In this document: in pieces, positions 40,990 to 52,152 of the stretch
Numbering within the stretch: position 1 is the first letter of the stretch
How the letters are laid out: every line of letters begins with the position of its first letter
Assembly: GCA_013398275.1 (NCBI GenBank)
Contig: VZSE01010057.1
Span: 755,183 to 819,182, forward strand
Origin: Promerops cafer
Taxonomy: Eukaryota; Chordata; Aves; Passeriformes; Nectariniidae
Direction of reading: 5' to 3'
DNA length: 64,000 nt
Program-made: the position numbers and the translations under genes
Notes under the pieces: generated by a model
Seen by the model: only the letters and a program-made list of their open reading frames with translations
Told to the model about the DNA's origin: nothing
The model's database searches: none

Positions 40990-41660
40990 ACACTGTTAAA
41001 GCAATATAAAGTCTCTGTCAAGCTGAACCATTTGGATCAGTAGCAAGGAGAAATAATAATAAAAAAGGAGTTCATTTCTGGGCCTTGCCTGTTTATGCTA
41101 GTATGCAGAAACTGATTAATTGTCATCGTGTGCTGGTCTGCTATACCTCGGATTTCTACTTCTGGAGTAGATTTTGCATGCTAATATAATCATTCTCCCT
41201 CTTGAGACATTAGCAAATAATCAAATGAAAAACAGGATCATAATTTACTGAGATTCGGGCAATTCTCTATGCAAATTTGACTTGTTATTGCTGCTGCCTC
41301 GTTAATCTGAATGCCTTTGACAAACTCCTTTGATTTATGAACTCATGACAACTCCAATGTGTATATATTTTGCTAGATTGACATTATCATTAAGAGTGGG
41401 TGGACTGAGCTCACATGAATGGCTGATTTTATTCGCTGGTGTCTGCTGCTCAACAGCTGAGCATCTCCTTCTCACAAAGCCCCTGAGCGCCAGGCTCTTC
41501 CCATCTACCCATCCATTCATCATCTCGATGTTAATTGGCCCAGGCTTTAAGCAAATTTTCAACACGATTTAAAGGCACGATGACACTGATTACTGACCCT
41601 CTGCCATACGGTGCCTATTGATTAACCTGACAGAGATGATGAGCTTGAGGGAAACTAGGT
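40990..41660. promoter_or_regulatory. Candidate conserved enhancer in intron 2
   Basis: About 650 bases of non-repetitive sequence rich in developmental transcription-factor motifs. They include a perfect octamer ATGCAAAT (41269-41276), TTAATTG (about 41116), and a PBX/HOX-like TGATTAAC (41619-41626) directly followed by a MEIS-like TGACAG (41628-41633). It lacks simple repeats and homopolymers. This resembles conserved non-coding elements seen around homeobox genes, but conservation cannot be measured from one sequence. Confidence 0.4.
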
Positions 41661-44236
41661 GTGTGTGGACCTCGGGGAGGGGAAAAAAATAATATATTGT
41701 TTATGCAGGCTAAACACTTGTCTTTATCCCAAAGGCCAGAATTTGTGCTGCACTGGCCCTTAAAACACACTATTGCTTTAAACACCTGCATCCAATACAG
41801 AAAATGCTTGCTTGCTTGCTGTGGAAAAATGATTACAAATTTGATGTCATGTGCAGTCTGTATTTTAATCGAGTTCCCTGATAAATAGACCCCCTCAAGC
41901 CAATCAAGTCTCGCTCCAGCCATTGCGTGCGTATACATCAGTTCGAACAGAAGCCTGGGTGTGCAGAGTGTGCTTTTAGTGGTATCAGCAGATCCAACTG
42001 CATGTAGGAAATCTACTTGGGTATTTTAGGTCTCTAAGCAAATAATACAGTGGGAACACAGTGTGCAAACAGTTAGAGTAGAGTAAATGTTCCAAGGGCA
42101 AACTGGATGCCAGACATAGCTGTCTCAGTATTTCTGCTGCCACATTAAAATAGATGCTTTAGCACACAACAGTGAAATAGTGCATTTTTCCTTTTCCAGT
42201 GCAAACTGTTGATATGACCTGACCCTCAAGCTCCTAAGTGCATTGAATGAACACAGCATTTTATCAGAAATTGAAAAAAATTGACATCCTTTTTCACGTT
42301 CCTGGAAGTGTCCCTGCGCTGCATTTGGTCCTCTTCACCAAGGACAGAAGGGTACTCTCTCAGTCAAGAGGGAGCCAGTGAATAAAGAGGTACATCAGCA
42401 TTCTGTCTGCAGACTGGTGCTGTATGAAAGTAAAAGGAGGCAGAAGGCCTGTTTAACCCCTGCCCAGCCCCGGATTAAGTCTGTCAATCAGGGCACACTG
42501 TTCTTCTCTTCCAATTCAAGCCAGCAGCCTGCCAGAAGTCAGGATGTTTCTCTTGTTTAGGAGGGGAGAATCTAGAAAAAGGAGGGTGTTGCTCCAGGAT
42601 GCTGCAAAGTTAGTTGTCTTGCAGAAAACAGGACAAAGCATCATCAGGTAAAGGTACAGACAAATTAGCTCTAATTGCCTAATGCCAATGTCAGCCAGAG
42701 AGGACTGAAAAGAGAGAGATATGTGTGGAAATAAGTGCCAGTCTAAGACCAGAGGCACATAGAAGCCTTACGTTCCCTTTCCAATAACCTCTGTAAGTGA
42801 TAGATGAGTCCAAGCCCATTGTTATCGTTAAGGGACTGTCAGCATCCTCATTTTATAAATGCTGTCTGTCAGTTTATAAATATCTCAGCCATTTCAAACA
42901 GTGCTAGGATGAATCCTGGCATAGCCAGTGTCAGCCTGAAGCAGTATTACTGTTAAAAAAATAAGTGTCTAAGATACACTAAAAACATGTAAGGATAGTT
43001 TCTCCTTTTTCTCCTATCATGAGGCCCAAAACATTCAAATTCACACTTATTTAGCTAGTCACTACAATATATAAAACCAGTCCTTAGGATTGGTAATGTT
43101 CTCTGAGAAGAACAAGTATGAAAGCCGCAAGTTTGAAGGCAATTCTCTGCTGTTCAGTAGATAAAACAAAAATGACAGCTATAACACACAGGGAGATCCA
43201 CAGCAATGAAAATGCAGAGATAAGTATCAGACCCCATTCCTCCTCGGCATTTGCTGCTCTGAACATTCACCGAGATTAGATCCTTTTAGAGAACACCATA
43301 AATTGCAACGTGTAGGCACAAGGGGGTGACTTCAGCCTGGAATGAAGGCACAGACAAGTTTCCCAGCCCTTACAAGTTTAAAGTTAAATGTTACTTTTGC
43401 AAGGGGTTTAGCTGAGCATTAGAATGACGCAGGGAGAGGGCAGAGAAACTGCAGCCTGCCTTGCACTGACTTGTAACGGAAAAAGAAAGGGAATAAACTA
43501 AAAAGGCCTTCCAGTTCAAAGCCTGGTTTACAGACTGGCATACACATGTCTATTCTCTTTATTATATCTATTATCTTGTTATAAATGCCCAGTGATGAAG
43601 ACTTCACCCCCACCTGGAAAATTTACAAGTTGAAATTCATGCCCAAGCAGCTCAGGTACCTACTATAACTTAAATTCTTAAAACTGAAGCTCTGACAGCA
43701 GTGAAAATGGGAAGTACAACACTACACCTCTGACCAGACACATACATGATGTTCACACAAGTCCTAATTTGGTCTGCGTCCATATTAACACTGATGATGA
43801 TAACAAAAGTGTCAACAACTAGGACAAGATTCTGGTTTTCACATCTGTAGAATGGATCCTTCATGGTTTTCTTCATTTTTTTATTCAAATCAATAACTGG
43901 AAAAGTATAAATTTTCAAAGCAACGAGACTTGATAATAGAATTTCATAACATAAAGAAAAGCTTCTTAATGATGTTCTTTAACTTAGTAATTACTTGTTG
44001 GCTATAAAGGGTAATTTAATGGTGTAGGAAGTCAGCATTACTAGAACAGTAAATTCAGTTTAACATTAAAATACCAAAACCCAGCACAAATATCAAAGAA
44101 CTGATGAACAGATGCATTTCGAACAGCAAAAATCTAGTTGTAGCTAAAAAACATCCCCTCCCCCAACCACAGATGCTGGGAACAAGTCATTTAGGGGAAT
44201 TTAAAAAAGCTAGCTTCACTTCATCCACATTTTTCA

Positions 44237-44272
44237 AGAGGGAGAGGGAGAGAGAGAGAAAGAGAGAGAGAA
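44237..44272. repeat. GA-rich microsatellite
   Basis: An interrupted (GA)n tract of about 36 bases with GGGA interruptions. Confidence 0.95.
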
Positions 44273-45726
44273 TATGGCTAATAAGAACAGGCTTTCCATG
44301 TTTCCCAGGAAGCAGCCTGCTTAACAGTTCTGTTCTGTGAATTTAAGAGAGTCAGCAGTGGCAAATTTGTTTTTAATATTCAAGCTTTCAAGCCTTGAAA
44401 GCTAGTTGGCCAATGGCCCTTTCTATTCCAATGTTTGTTGGTCCCTTATTTACACACACATTACATCCGGAAAGCCTTTGAATATAATTTCATGTGGATT
44501 AAGGGAAGAACATTTGCTTCTGCTAATCAGGACATCTGGTTATTTTTGTAACTCACAGACATCTGCATTAGGCAGTTCGACTTCCCCATTCCTCATAACA
44601 AGGTTAGAGCTTAAGAAGCCTCAAGGACCTCTAGTTGAATTTTATTATTTGCATTTCCTCACAGCCAGGTCTGTTTTGGAATTTTCTTTCCTAAATAGCA
44701 CAAATTGATCAGCGCCTTCACAGGTATACACATGTTTTTATAGCTAGCACTTTCTATGCATGATTTTATAGCGTACATCTTGTACTCCAAAATTTTATGT
44801 AGTTCAAAGCTATCTACATCTTTTTAAGGAACAGAAAGCACACATTCCCAAAAAAGCATGGCTGAAAACATCCAATTAACCTTACAATACACATAATATG
44901 GCTATACTTTCAAATATTCAGCCAGATCACCTACGTAAGACTGGTGTCTCAACTTGTTCTGAATCTTATTATCTCTGTGCTTTGGTTTGCCTCTTCCTAC
45001 TGACTTACCCTTGCACATCTGCTCCTCACATTGAACAAAACAATATTCTTCCCTTTCTATTCTTCAGGGCAACATTAGTGATTTCTCCCATCTTTTAAAT
45101 TCATGTTAAAATTCCTTTATAACAGTTTCAGCTGGGGTTAAATTTTTCTGCCAGACTGCTGAATTGTGCCACACATACTTCAGGAAGAAGGATTTTGCAT
45201 GCAACAGAAGGCTTTTAGAGAAGAACTGAATCAATCCAGGCTTGGCTCTCACTTCTTTGTTGCCTTCATTTGTTGCTACATTCCTTCCACAAAAATTCAT
45301 TTTCAACACTCATCCCAGAGAGTAAAAGTACTAAAGTTTGAAATTATACACTCTTATTCACAGTTCACAGCATTCTTCCCTCCCATGCTCATGAACTGTA
45401 GGCTTTTATCAGTGATTTTGTATGCTGGAATAAGATGTTTTCTTGATTTCTTTTCCCTACATGTAGGGTCGGGGGGACAGCACAAAGTCAGCTTTTACAG
45501 GCTTGGAATATAAGCCAACATTCAAAATACACGTCAAAAACATATTTCTAGTACTAACAAGAGTTAGCAAGAGCCAACGGATCCAGGGAGAGTTTTAAAA
45601 AACTTTTTATTTATTAAAATTCTCTAGATACAGTTTAACTTTCTTTGTACAATATTTATTACAGCTTCATCTGCATAGGAGCTGCAAGTGCTCTTAGAAA
45701 CCAGCTGTAAAAGTGTCAAGTTTTGC

Positions 45727-46634
45727 TGTAGATTTCACGTCCTTGATGCCCAAAAGATAGGCTGGAAATAAATCCCCATAGACCGATATCTATAGAGAGG
45801 TATTTGTTTATTGCAGCGCTGATGGTGAGGGGGATAGCCCCACCTACCTCACCCACCTTTGCCAAGTGCTGTGCTATACTTATACAGTAAGTACTGCTCA
45901 GCATCACTGCGACACCGTCACATACGTACGGAACTAACTACACGGTAGGAGCTCACGGTTATTAGAGAGCTCCTTTGCGCTGCGCTTGCACCTCCCCACT
46001 TCGGGGGTCGTCGGGGGTCTTTGATGAAGGCTTCCAAGGTCTTCTTCGCATCTGAACTTTTCAACTTTGTCTTCGGAGCATGCACAGTTATGGTGTTCCT
46101 TGGTCTGTCTGGTCTTAACTGGCCTAAATTCTTTGTTTTGTGGCTAATTGGCTTTGCACTTGCCAGTTTTTCATTAGTACTATACTTATCTATCTCTAAA
46201 GCTATTCACCTGGCAAGTTTTTTTCTTATTTTTTGTCTATTCAGTATTAAGCAACTAGTTAACCATATACTCGCCATTATATTGTATTAAAAGTTATTTG
46301 TATCAGGTTATGTTGGTATAAAAGTTATGACTCCGGTTATATAGGTATAAAAAGCTATGATTCAGATTATATAGGTATCAGGTTATATAGATATATAAAA
46401 TGTCATGATTTAGCTTATATTGATATCAGGTTATATAGATACATCAGATTATACTGATATCTTATAATTCAAGCTATATAAGCACCTTGTAACTTTGATC
46501 TAAGTTATATAGGCATCATCCTTCTTCAAGCATTATTTTCTAACTTTTTAAACTAGTTCTCTCGAAGAACCAATGCCACCTCACTGGACTGACTATAAAA
46601 CCCCTTCCCCTCTCATCCCTGGTCATCACCTACA
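45727..46634 (-). mobile_element. Endogenous retrovirus LTR (3' LTR-like, about 908 bp)
   Basis: Read on the minus strand, the unit starts TGTAG (46634) and ends CTACA (45727), a 5-base inverted terminal repeat as in LTRs. Just outside the start, at 46635-46653, is a purine run on the minus strand (GGGGGGAGAAAGAAAAAAG), the expected form of a polypurine tract, so this looks like a 3' LTR with a little internal sequence attached. Inside are a TATA-like TATAAGTATA (45875-45884), a polyadenylation signal AATAAA (45807-45812) about 65 bases later, and a short U5. U3 is long and carries AT-rich tandem repeats. No primer-binding site follows U5 and no target-site duplication is seen. I found no retroviral coding sequence nearby. 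The family is not identified. The element lies in BTRC intron 2 in gene orientation. Confidence 0.75.
46290..46516. repeat. Degenerate AT-rich tandem repeat inside the LTR U3
   Basis: About eleven imperfect copies of a core like GGTTATATAGGTATCA follow one another. Spacing alternates between about 16 bases and about 30 bases where an extra AAAAGCTATGATTCA-type block is inserted. Copies differ at several positions, so the array is old. It lies wholly within the LTR unit described at 45727-46634. Confidence 0.85.
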
Positions 46635-47999
46635 CTTTTTTCTTTCTCCCCCCAAAACCTCTCATTCTGAGCTTTCTTGTCAAACAGACAAAATACCTCC
46701 ACTTGTCATCACATCCCTTCCTCAGAGCCTGTGGCATTCTCACTCCCAAACACCTAAATCAACCACACCATCCTCATGTCATTGTACTGGTTTATGCTTT
46801 ACCTGTTTTTTCCTTCCTATTTTTTATTGCAGGAAAGGGGAAAATGAGATACAAAACAAAGGCATGAAGCACAAGTTGTCTGTCCAAAGTAAAAATGACA
46901 GCATGGGGGAACAAAACTTGTTAACTTTTTAGGCACAGTTTCTCCCCTAAAGCAGCTCACTTTAAGAAACGGCTATTCAGTGATCTCACTGCAGTTGCAG
47001 TGTCAGACTGATGGGAATTCACAGCACACTGTCTACACCACCAAATGTGGAGGCACCCAGATCTTTGTCTTAGACAGCATGAGCCAGGTGACCCTGCAGC
47101 CAAAGCTACTTGGTTCTCAATCTGGAACAGGTTCAAAGTACCTACAGAGTCACCATGGAGCAGTTCGGATGACACAGCTCCACCTCCCCAATGTGCCTCA
47201 CAGTAGTAATTAGTCCATACAGTCAGGCTTCAGTGCTTTTTCCAGCTTCCAAAGCTACATTTATTACAAGAAGCATCCATCACACCACTGGACTATGAGG
47301 CAAATTTAGGTAGCTTCCAATACAGGGTGTGTTTACCACCATACAGTGCTGCTGAAAAACCTCATTGCTAATATGAAAAAAAGGTGTGATTATTCAATCA
47401 AATTAAGCAAAAAAATTATAATCTAATAAAAGAATCAAAAGTTACAGATTAGGCACTGCACATTATAACGTTTAACAGCCTTTTAATAGCTGCCACCCAA
47501 GAAACAAACTCTGGGGTTCTCCCGATTTGGCTAGAGCAAATTTAAATGTGGCAACACAACACCCCCTCCTGCAACATTTAAATTTAACAGCTCGCTACTA
47601 GGTTCTACCATTAGAAAATAATTCCAACTCTACAACACCATTTTCTTGAAATGGAACAAGGAGTTACAAAATATTATTTTAAATTTCATTGCACTGGGTA
47701 AGGAAGAAGAGTTGGACATGCTTTGGAGACCATCAAATGGGGTGAGTAGGCAAGCGACCAAAGAAGGAAAGATAAAGATGTACATAGGTTCTCACCTTCA
47801 GATACCTTGGGGCTGGCAAACATTTTGTTCCTATAGGAAATTATACAGCTCTAGACCATCGCCTGTTTGAGATCCAGTAGTTGCAGCTTTCTTTGCTACA
47901 ACATGAATGGCTTATTAAACCTACAGCATATCTGTTTTATTTAACTTCTTGGTGGAAAGGGGCCAGGAAAACAAAATGTACTTAAATGCTGAATTTTTT

Positions 48000-48400
48000 T
48001 TCCGGGCTGAATGCCTTTCATCCAGTAAGACATTCAAAGCAGTGACCCAGCAAATGGATTGAAAAAGCAATCTTCCGTCTCAGTGCCACATTATCATTCC
48101 TATTCAGTATTCTCGGTGAGATATCTCAATCAGCTGGATGTGTGTGTAAGTGACAGCGCAGCCCATTGCTGGGTTAATTAAACATTTGACTTTAACACCC
48201 TCCCCATCATTAAGCAAATAAAAACAGATAATTCAAACTGCACTTCATCCACGGGGTACACAACATACATGTCAAAATTAAGAGAGTCCAAGGCCCTCAG
48301 GGAGTTCTACTCGGGGAGGTAATCAGTTTAAATCTTATCTGGTTTATCAATTATTCTATTGATTAAAGCAGGGTGATTATACAAAACTCCCTCTTGCCAC
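48000..48400. promoter_or_regulatory. Candidate conserved enhancer in intron 2 (2)
   Basis: A non-repetitive segment that includes GGGTTAATTAAAC (about 48170), ATCATTAAGC, AGATAATTC, TCAATTATTC and GATTAAAG within 300 bases, flanked by less structured AT-rich intron. No coding or repeat signature. The assignment rests on motif content only. Confidence 0.33.
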
Positions 48401-50211
48401 ATGGGATACATGTAAGCAGAGCAGGACAACACACAGAGGCTCAAAAACGATTTAAAGAAAATACAGACAGATGAATAACAGTCTATTAGTACATGCCAGC
48501 AATCCATAGATGGAAAACCTGATACTTCTTCAAAGCAAGTGAATTAAGTCCTTCCAAATTAGACTGTCAATGCTTTTACCTCATCTGCTTTAAAATCAGA
48601 TCTGTATGTTGAAAGGACCACATTTCTTAATTTTAAACAGGTAAGTTTTTGCCTGAAATATGTTTTATTGATACAGTCCCAGAATATAACAGACACCAAA
48701 CACCAGTAATTCCAGACTTTTATAAGGCATCATACTTATCTATCAGTGACTCTGAAAAAGTGGATGGAAAGGGCATTCTCTGTATTTTCACTCTCCCACA
48801 AACATACATGGCACAGACAAAAGTAGAATGTTGTATTTTAACGATTTAAGTGTGACAAATCAACTCAGACAAAAAAAGAATGTGTTGTGGAGTTGTGGAG
48901 GTTTTTTGCTTTTGCAACCCTCCGAAGTGAGATATTAGCAGCTGTGGGAGCTGCCACTGCCACATACTCCTCATTTTCAACAAGCCCTCACATAAAATCC
49001 CACCACAGTGGTCCTTATCACAACCCTCTTGTGATACAGCTGCACTACACAAAACAATTCCAGTTACTTCTCATTTTTTGTTTCAAGGTGAAGACCTCTT
49101 TCTCTCCATATGTCTGTTTGTGTCCTGAGTTTATGATCACAGTCACACCTCCACCATCTTCCAGTAATATTATGTTTCAAGTTTCATCTTATCCTAAACT
49201 GGACTGTGCAAGACCTTGCCCTACACATACAAAACAGGGACCTTTTAAAAACAAAACAATGGAGGCTACTGCAAACAACAATTGGAATTTATTTCCCAAA
49301 GTTCCCTCAAAGCAGTAATTAGCAGCAAACGAAAGCTCAGCTTTAAACCAGGGCCTTTTTTTATTTCTATAGTATCTGCTACGATCTGCTTCATAATGGT
49401 CATACTGGTAGCATAAATTAGTCATCTAATCACATCTCAGCTCTTAACCAGGACACAGGGTATGAACCACAGCAGTCAAAACACTGACAAGCCAGAGAGC
49501 CCAAACACCTCACCAGCCAGTGTTGTTGGAGTTGCAGTCAGGAATTTTAAGCAACAAGGACAACTAAAAAGCAGGCCAGGTGTGTTCTTGCCCTTCACCT
49601 TCAAGAGGGGATGATGTGCCACTCCACACTGGCATGGTGTGTGCATCCAACCATACTTCAGCCTCTTCTTTGCAGATCTCTTTTCTTCTTTGGAAGCAAA
49701 CTAGAAGCCTGCATTAGCATGCTGTATTTTGCTCTCACCACTAGAAATACTGAGGGTGCTATTTGTAATTGTATTCTTTTAAGAGGTTTGTTCTCTGCAG
49801 CTGTTTTCTGCTTGCAGTGTATTTTGTGTAATCAGCACATCATCATAAATACATTGGCTGTTCCCCTGAGGGAAGCTGTCACTGTTTAATTTACAGAACA
49901 ACCTGGCCAATGTGAATTCTAACACTACAGCACTATGGCAAGAAGTTACCACACTCGGAAAAACAGGTTTCTATGAATTTTTATATCAAGAGCTGGTCCC
50001 AGGACAATTTAGTTTCTAGAAATAGATTGATTTTAAAAGCACTCTATACACTGGATGGAATAGATTCTTTCCCATTTATAGCCTCTTAAGGTAGCACCAA
50101 ATTCACTCTCGCATTATTTTGAAGGTGACAATCTCACCACGACCATCTTCACTTCTGACTTTTACCAAAAGAAGGCACTGGATGTAAGTGTTCTATCCTA
50201 CACACCAATTT

Positions 50212-50235
50212 TGTGTGTGTGTGTGTGTGTGTGTT
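50212..50235. repeat. (TG)12 microsatellite
   Basis: Twelve uninterrupted TG units followed by a G/T-rich tail. Likely length-polymorphic. Confidence 0.97.
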
Positions 50236-51954
50236 TGGGTTTTTTTAATGAACAACCACCATAACATCAACATGTTTAGTTCGTCTTCATTTGCACAAGG
50301 GAATGTACTGTGTTGCAAGGTCAAATGTTATTACCTACATCAAAGGGCTGCTGCACAGTTTATTACTCTGAAGATGTGCTAGAAGAGCAAGGTATATTCC
50401 TGAAAGAGTAGAAGTGTATGCAGCTTTACTGGCTGAATGAAGAGTTGCTTCCTTTGTTTGCTGGATATATGGTTGTATTTTGAGAGAATAAATCACAGGG
50501 ATCTTTTGTAGAAGGTAGGCAAAAGGCAGTGGCTGATCCTGCTATATATAGACACAATTTAGAAAATTCCACAAAGGTACCAAATTATATTGGAAGTCAT
50601 TTAAAAACTAGACATGAGTCCTAAATAAATATTTGGGTATGATCAATGAGTTACTTGGATATTTCATTTGCAGTGGCTCCTAGAAGCAGTCTACGTGACT
50701 ATTTAGAAAGGGAGCCAAGAAGACAACCTGATTTTTTTTATACTTATACACACATGCATATATTTATATATGTAAATATATAAGTAAAATGCTAGAGAGA
50801 AACAACTATAGACACAAAATCAGAAAAACAGAATTTCCAGTATATAAACTTCTTTGGAAATTCTCCTCAAAAAGCAACAAAAACCTGTTTCATATATTTA
50901 ACAAAAAATCTGCATTTTATTTTGGGGGACAGCTGGTTGTTAAATAACTTTAGCAGCAATTTTGCTAATTCTTAGTGGTAATTAGAAGCCCTGTTTAACA
51001 TCATCAGATACAGGGCAAGTATACAAACATCATAAAAAAGAATCATGCATATCACAGAGTATTGGTTATGTATTTTCACAAGGAGAGTTTAATTTTACTT
51101 CGTTTGCAGAGTATTCTAGCAAATTATTTTTATTTCAAATGTAAAAAAATATAAGAAACCATTAAAGCAAAACAAATGCCATCTTGTCTCCGATATGGTT
51201 TATGTTTATGAGAATGATCTACCAAGCACGGATAAAACTCAGTGAAAATAGCTGAGATTTTACGGAAAAGTGAGTCATCTGGTTATCTGTAGAGGAAAGA
51301 CTACAAGAAGGAGAATATCTGAGTATTTTTACACACTATGTAAGTAATAGCCAACAGAAAGCAGAGGAAATAAGAAGAAACCCACCCAGTGTAGCAAAGT
51401 ACTTCTTCAAGCTATGAATTTTAAGATTTAGCAAGTGCATTTCTGCTGACAGTGTTTGAGTTGATTCCCTGAAATTTTGCACCTTATTTCACCTTATTTC
51501 AAAGAAGAAATATTTCATTTTCTTCTTCTTATACAGAATTATTCAGAACCATCTCTGCATATTTCCTAAGAGGGACTGAATTCTAACATTGGCTTAAATT
51601 TAGATGCTGGATAAGAAAGTATTTCATGACTTATCCAAATTTGTGGTAAAATTCCAGATTTGCATTTTTAAATTAAAATTATTGGTGTTATCTCTTTGCC
51701 AGTTGTGCACAAATAGGTACAACTTGATCTTGTGCCACCGGCTCCCTCTGAAGTCCTCACTGCCTGTCGAGCCATCAAATCCAAAGTGATAATGGAGCGA
51801 TTTATAGGGACTAGGCTGGATCTAAACGCACTGGACCATCTGTGACCGGTGCGAGGGGGCTGCAGCGGGGCACCCTCAGAGTCTCCTTTCTCTATGGAAA
51901 GGGACAATGATGTAGACTTTGGAGCAGCACGGAGAGTCGCTGAAATGTTATTTA

Positions 51955-52106
51955 AGTAGCAACCCCCGCGGCTGCGGCGCTCGGCGGAGCCCCGGGGCTG
52001 CAGTTCCGGGCGCGGCCGGGGGAGCGCAGCACAGTCCGCGCCATGGCCCGGCCCCCGCCCCGCGCCGCGCCCGCGCGGCAGCGCGCACACGCACAGCCGC
52101 GTTCTA
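51955..52106. promoter_or_regulatory. CpG island in BTRC intron 2
   Basis: This is a sharply bounded, very GC-rich block in otherwise AT-rich intron, with about 28 CpG dinucleotides in about 150 bases by my count and several GC-box-like runs. CpG density at this level in vertebrate DNA usually marks an unmethylated promoter or a developmental regulatory element. On the minus strand it has an ATG in strong Kozak context (GGGCCATGG near 52043) opening a frame of about 31 codons that ends in TAA just after the island. No clear splice donor follows, so an alternative BTRC first exon is possible but not shown. It is flanked at 52105-52152 by two homeodomain sites. Confidence 0.85.
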
Positions 52107-52152
52107 ATTCAATTAGCGCAGCCTGCAACTCCAGAAAAGAGTAATTCAATTA
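52105..52152. promoter_or_regulatory. Pair of P3-type homeodomain dimer sites
   Basis: TAATTCAATTA occurs at 52105-52115 and again at 52142-52152. Each is a perfect match to TAATYNRATTA, the palindromic P3 site bound by dimers of paired-class homeodomains. The match extends 3' into AGCGCA and AGTGCA, so the two copies share about 15 of 16 bases at a distance of 37 bases. A SOX-like CATTGTG follows at about 52156. They sit directly at the edge of the CpG island. Confidence 0.7.

Noticed and set aside
43831..43860. MIR-like 'cacatctgtagaatgg' phrase
   Set aside because: Only about 25 bases match; not enough to call a repeat.
46021..46290. Hydrophobic 89-codon plus-strand frame resembling a membrane protein
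   Set aside because: It lies antisense within the LTR unit in T-rich DNA, which encodes hydrophobic residues by composition.
48620..48650. Plus-strand TTTTAAACAG|GTAAGT junction resembling a recursive splice site
   Set aside because: On the strand opposite to BTRC and with a poor pyrimidine tract; no plus-strand gene is supported.
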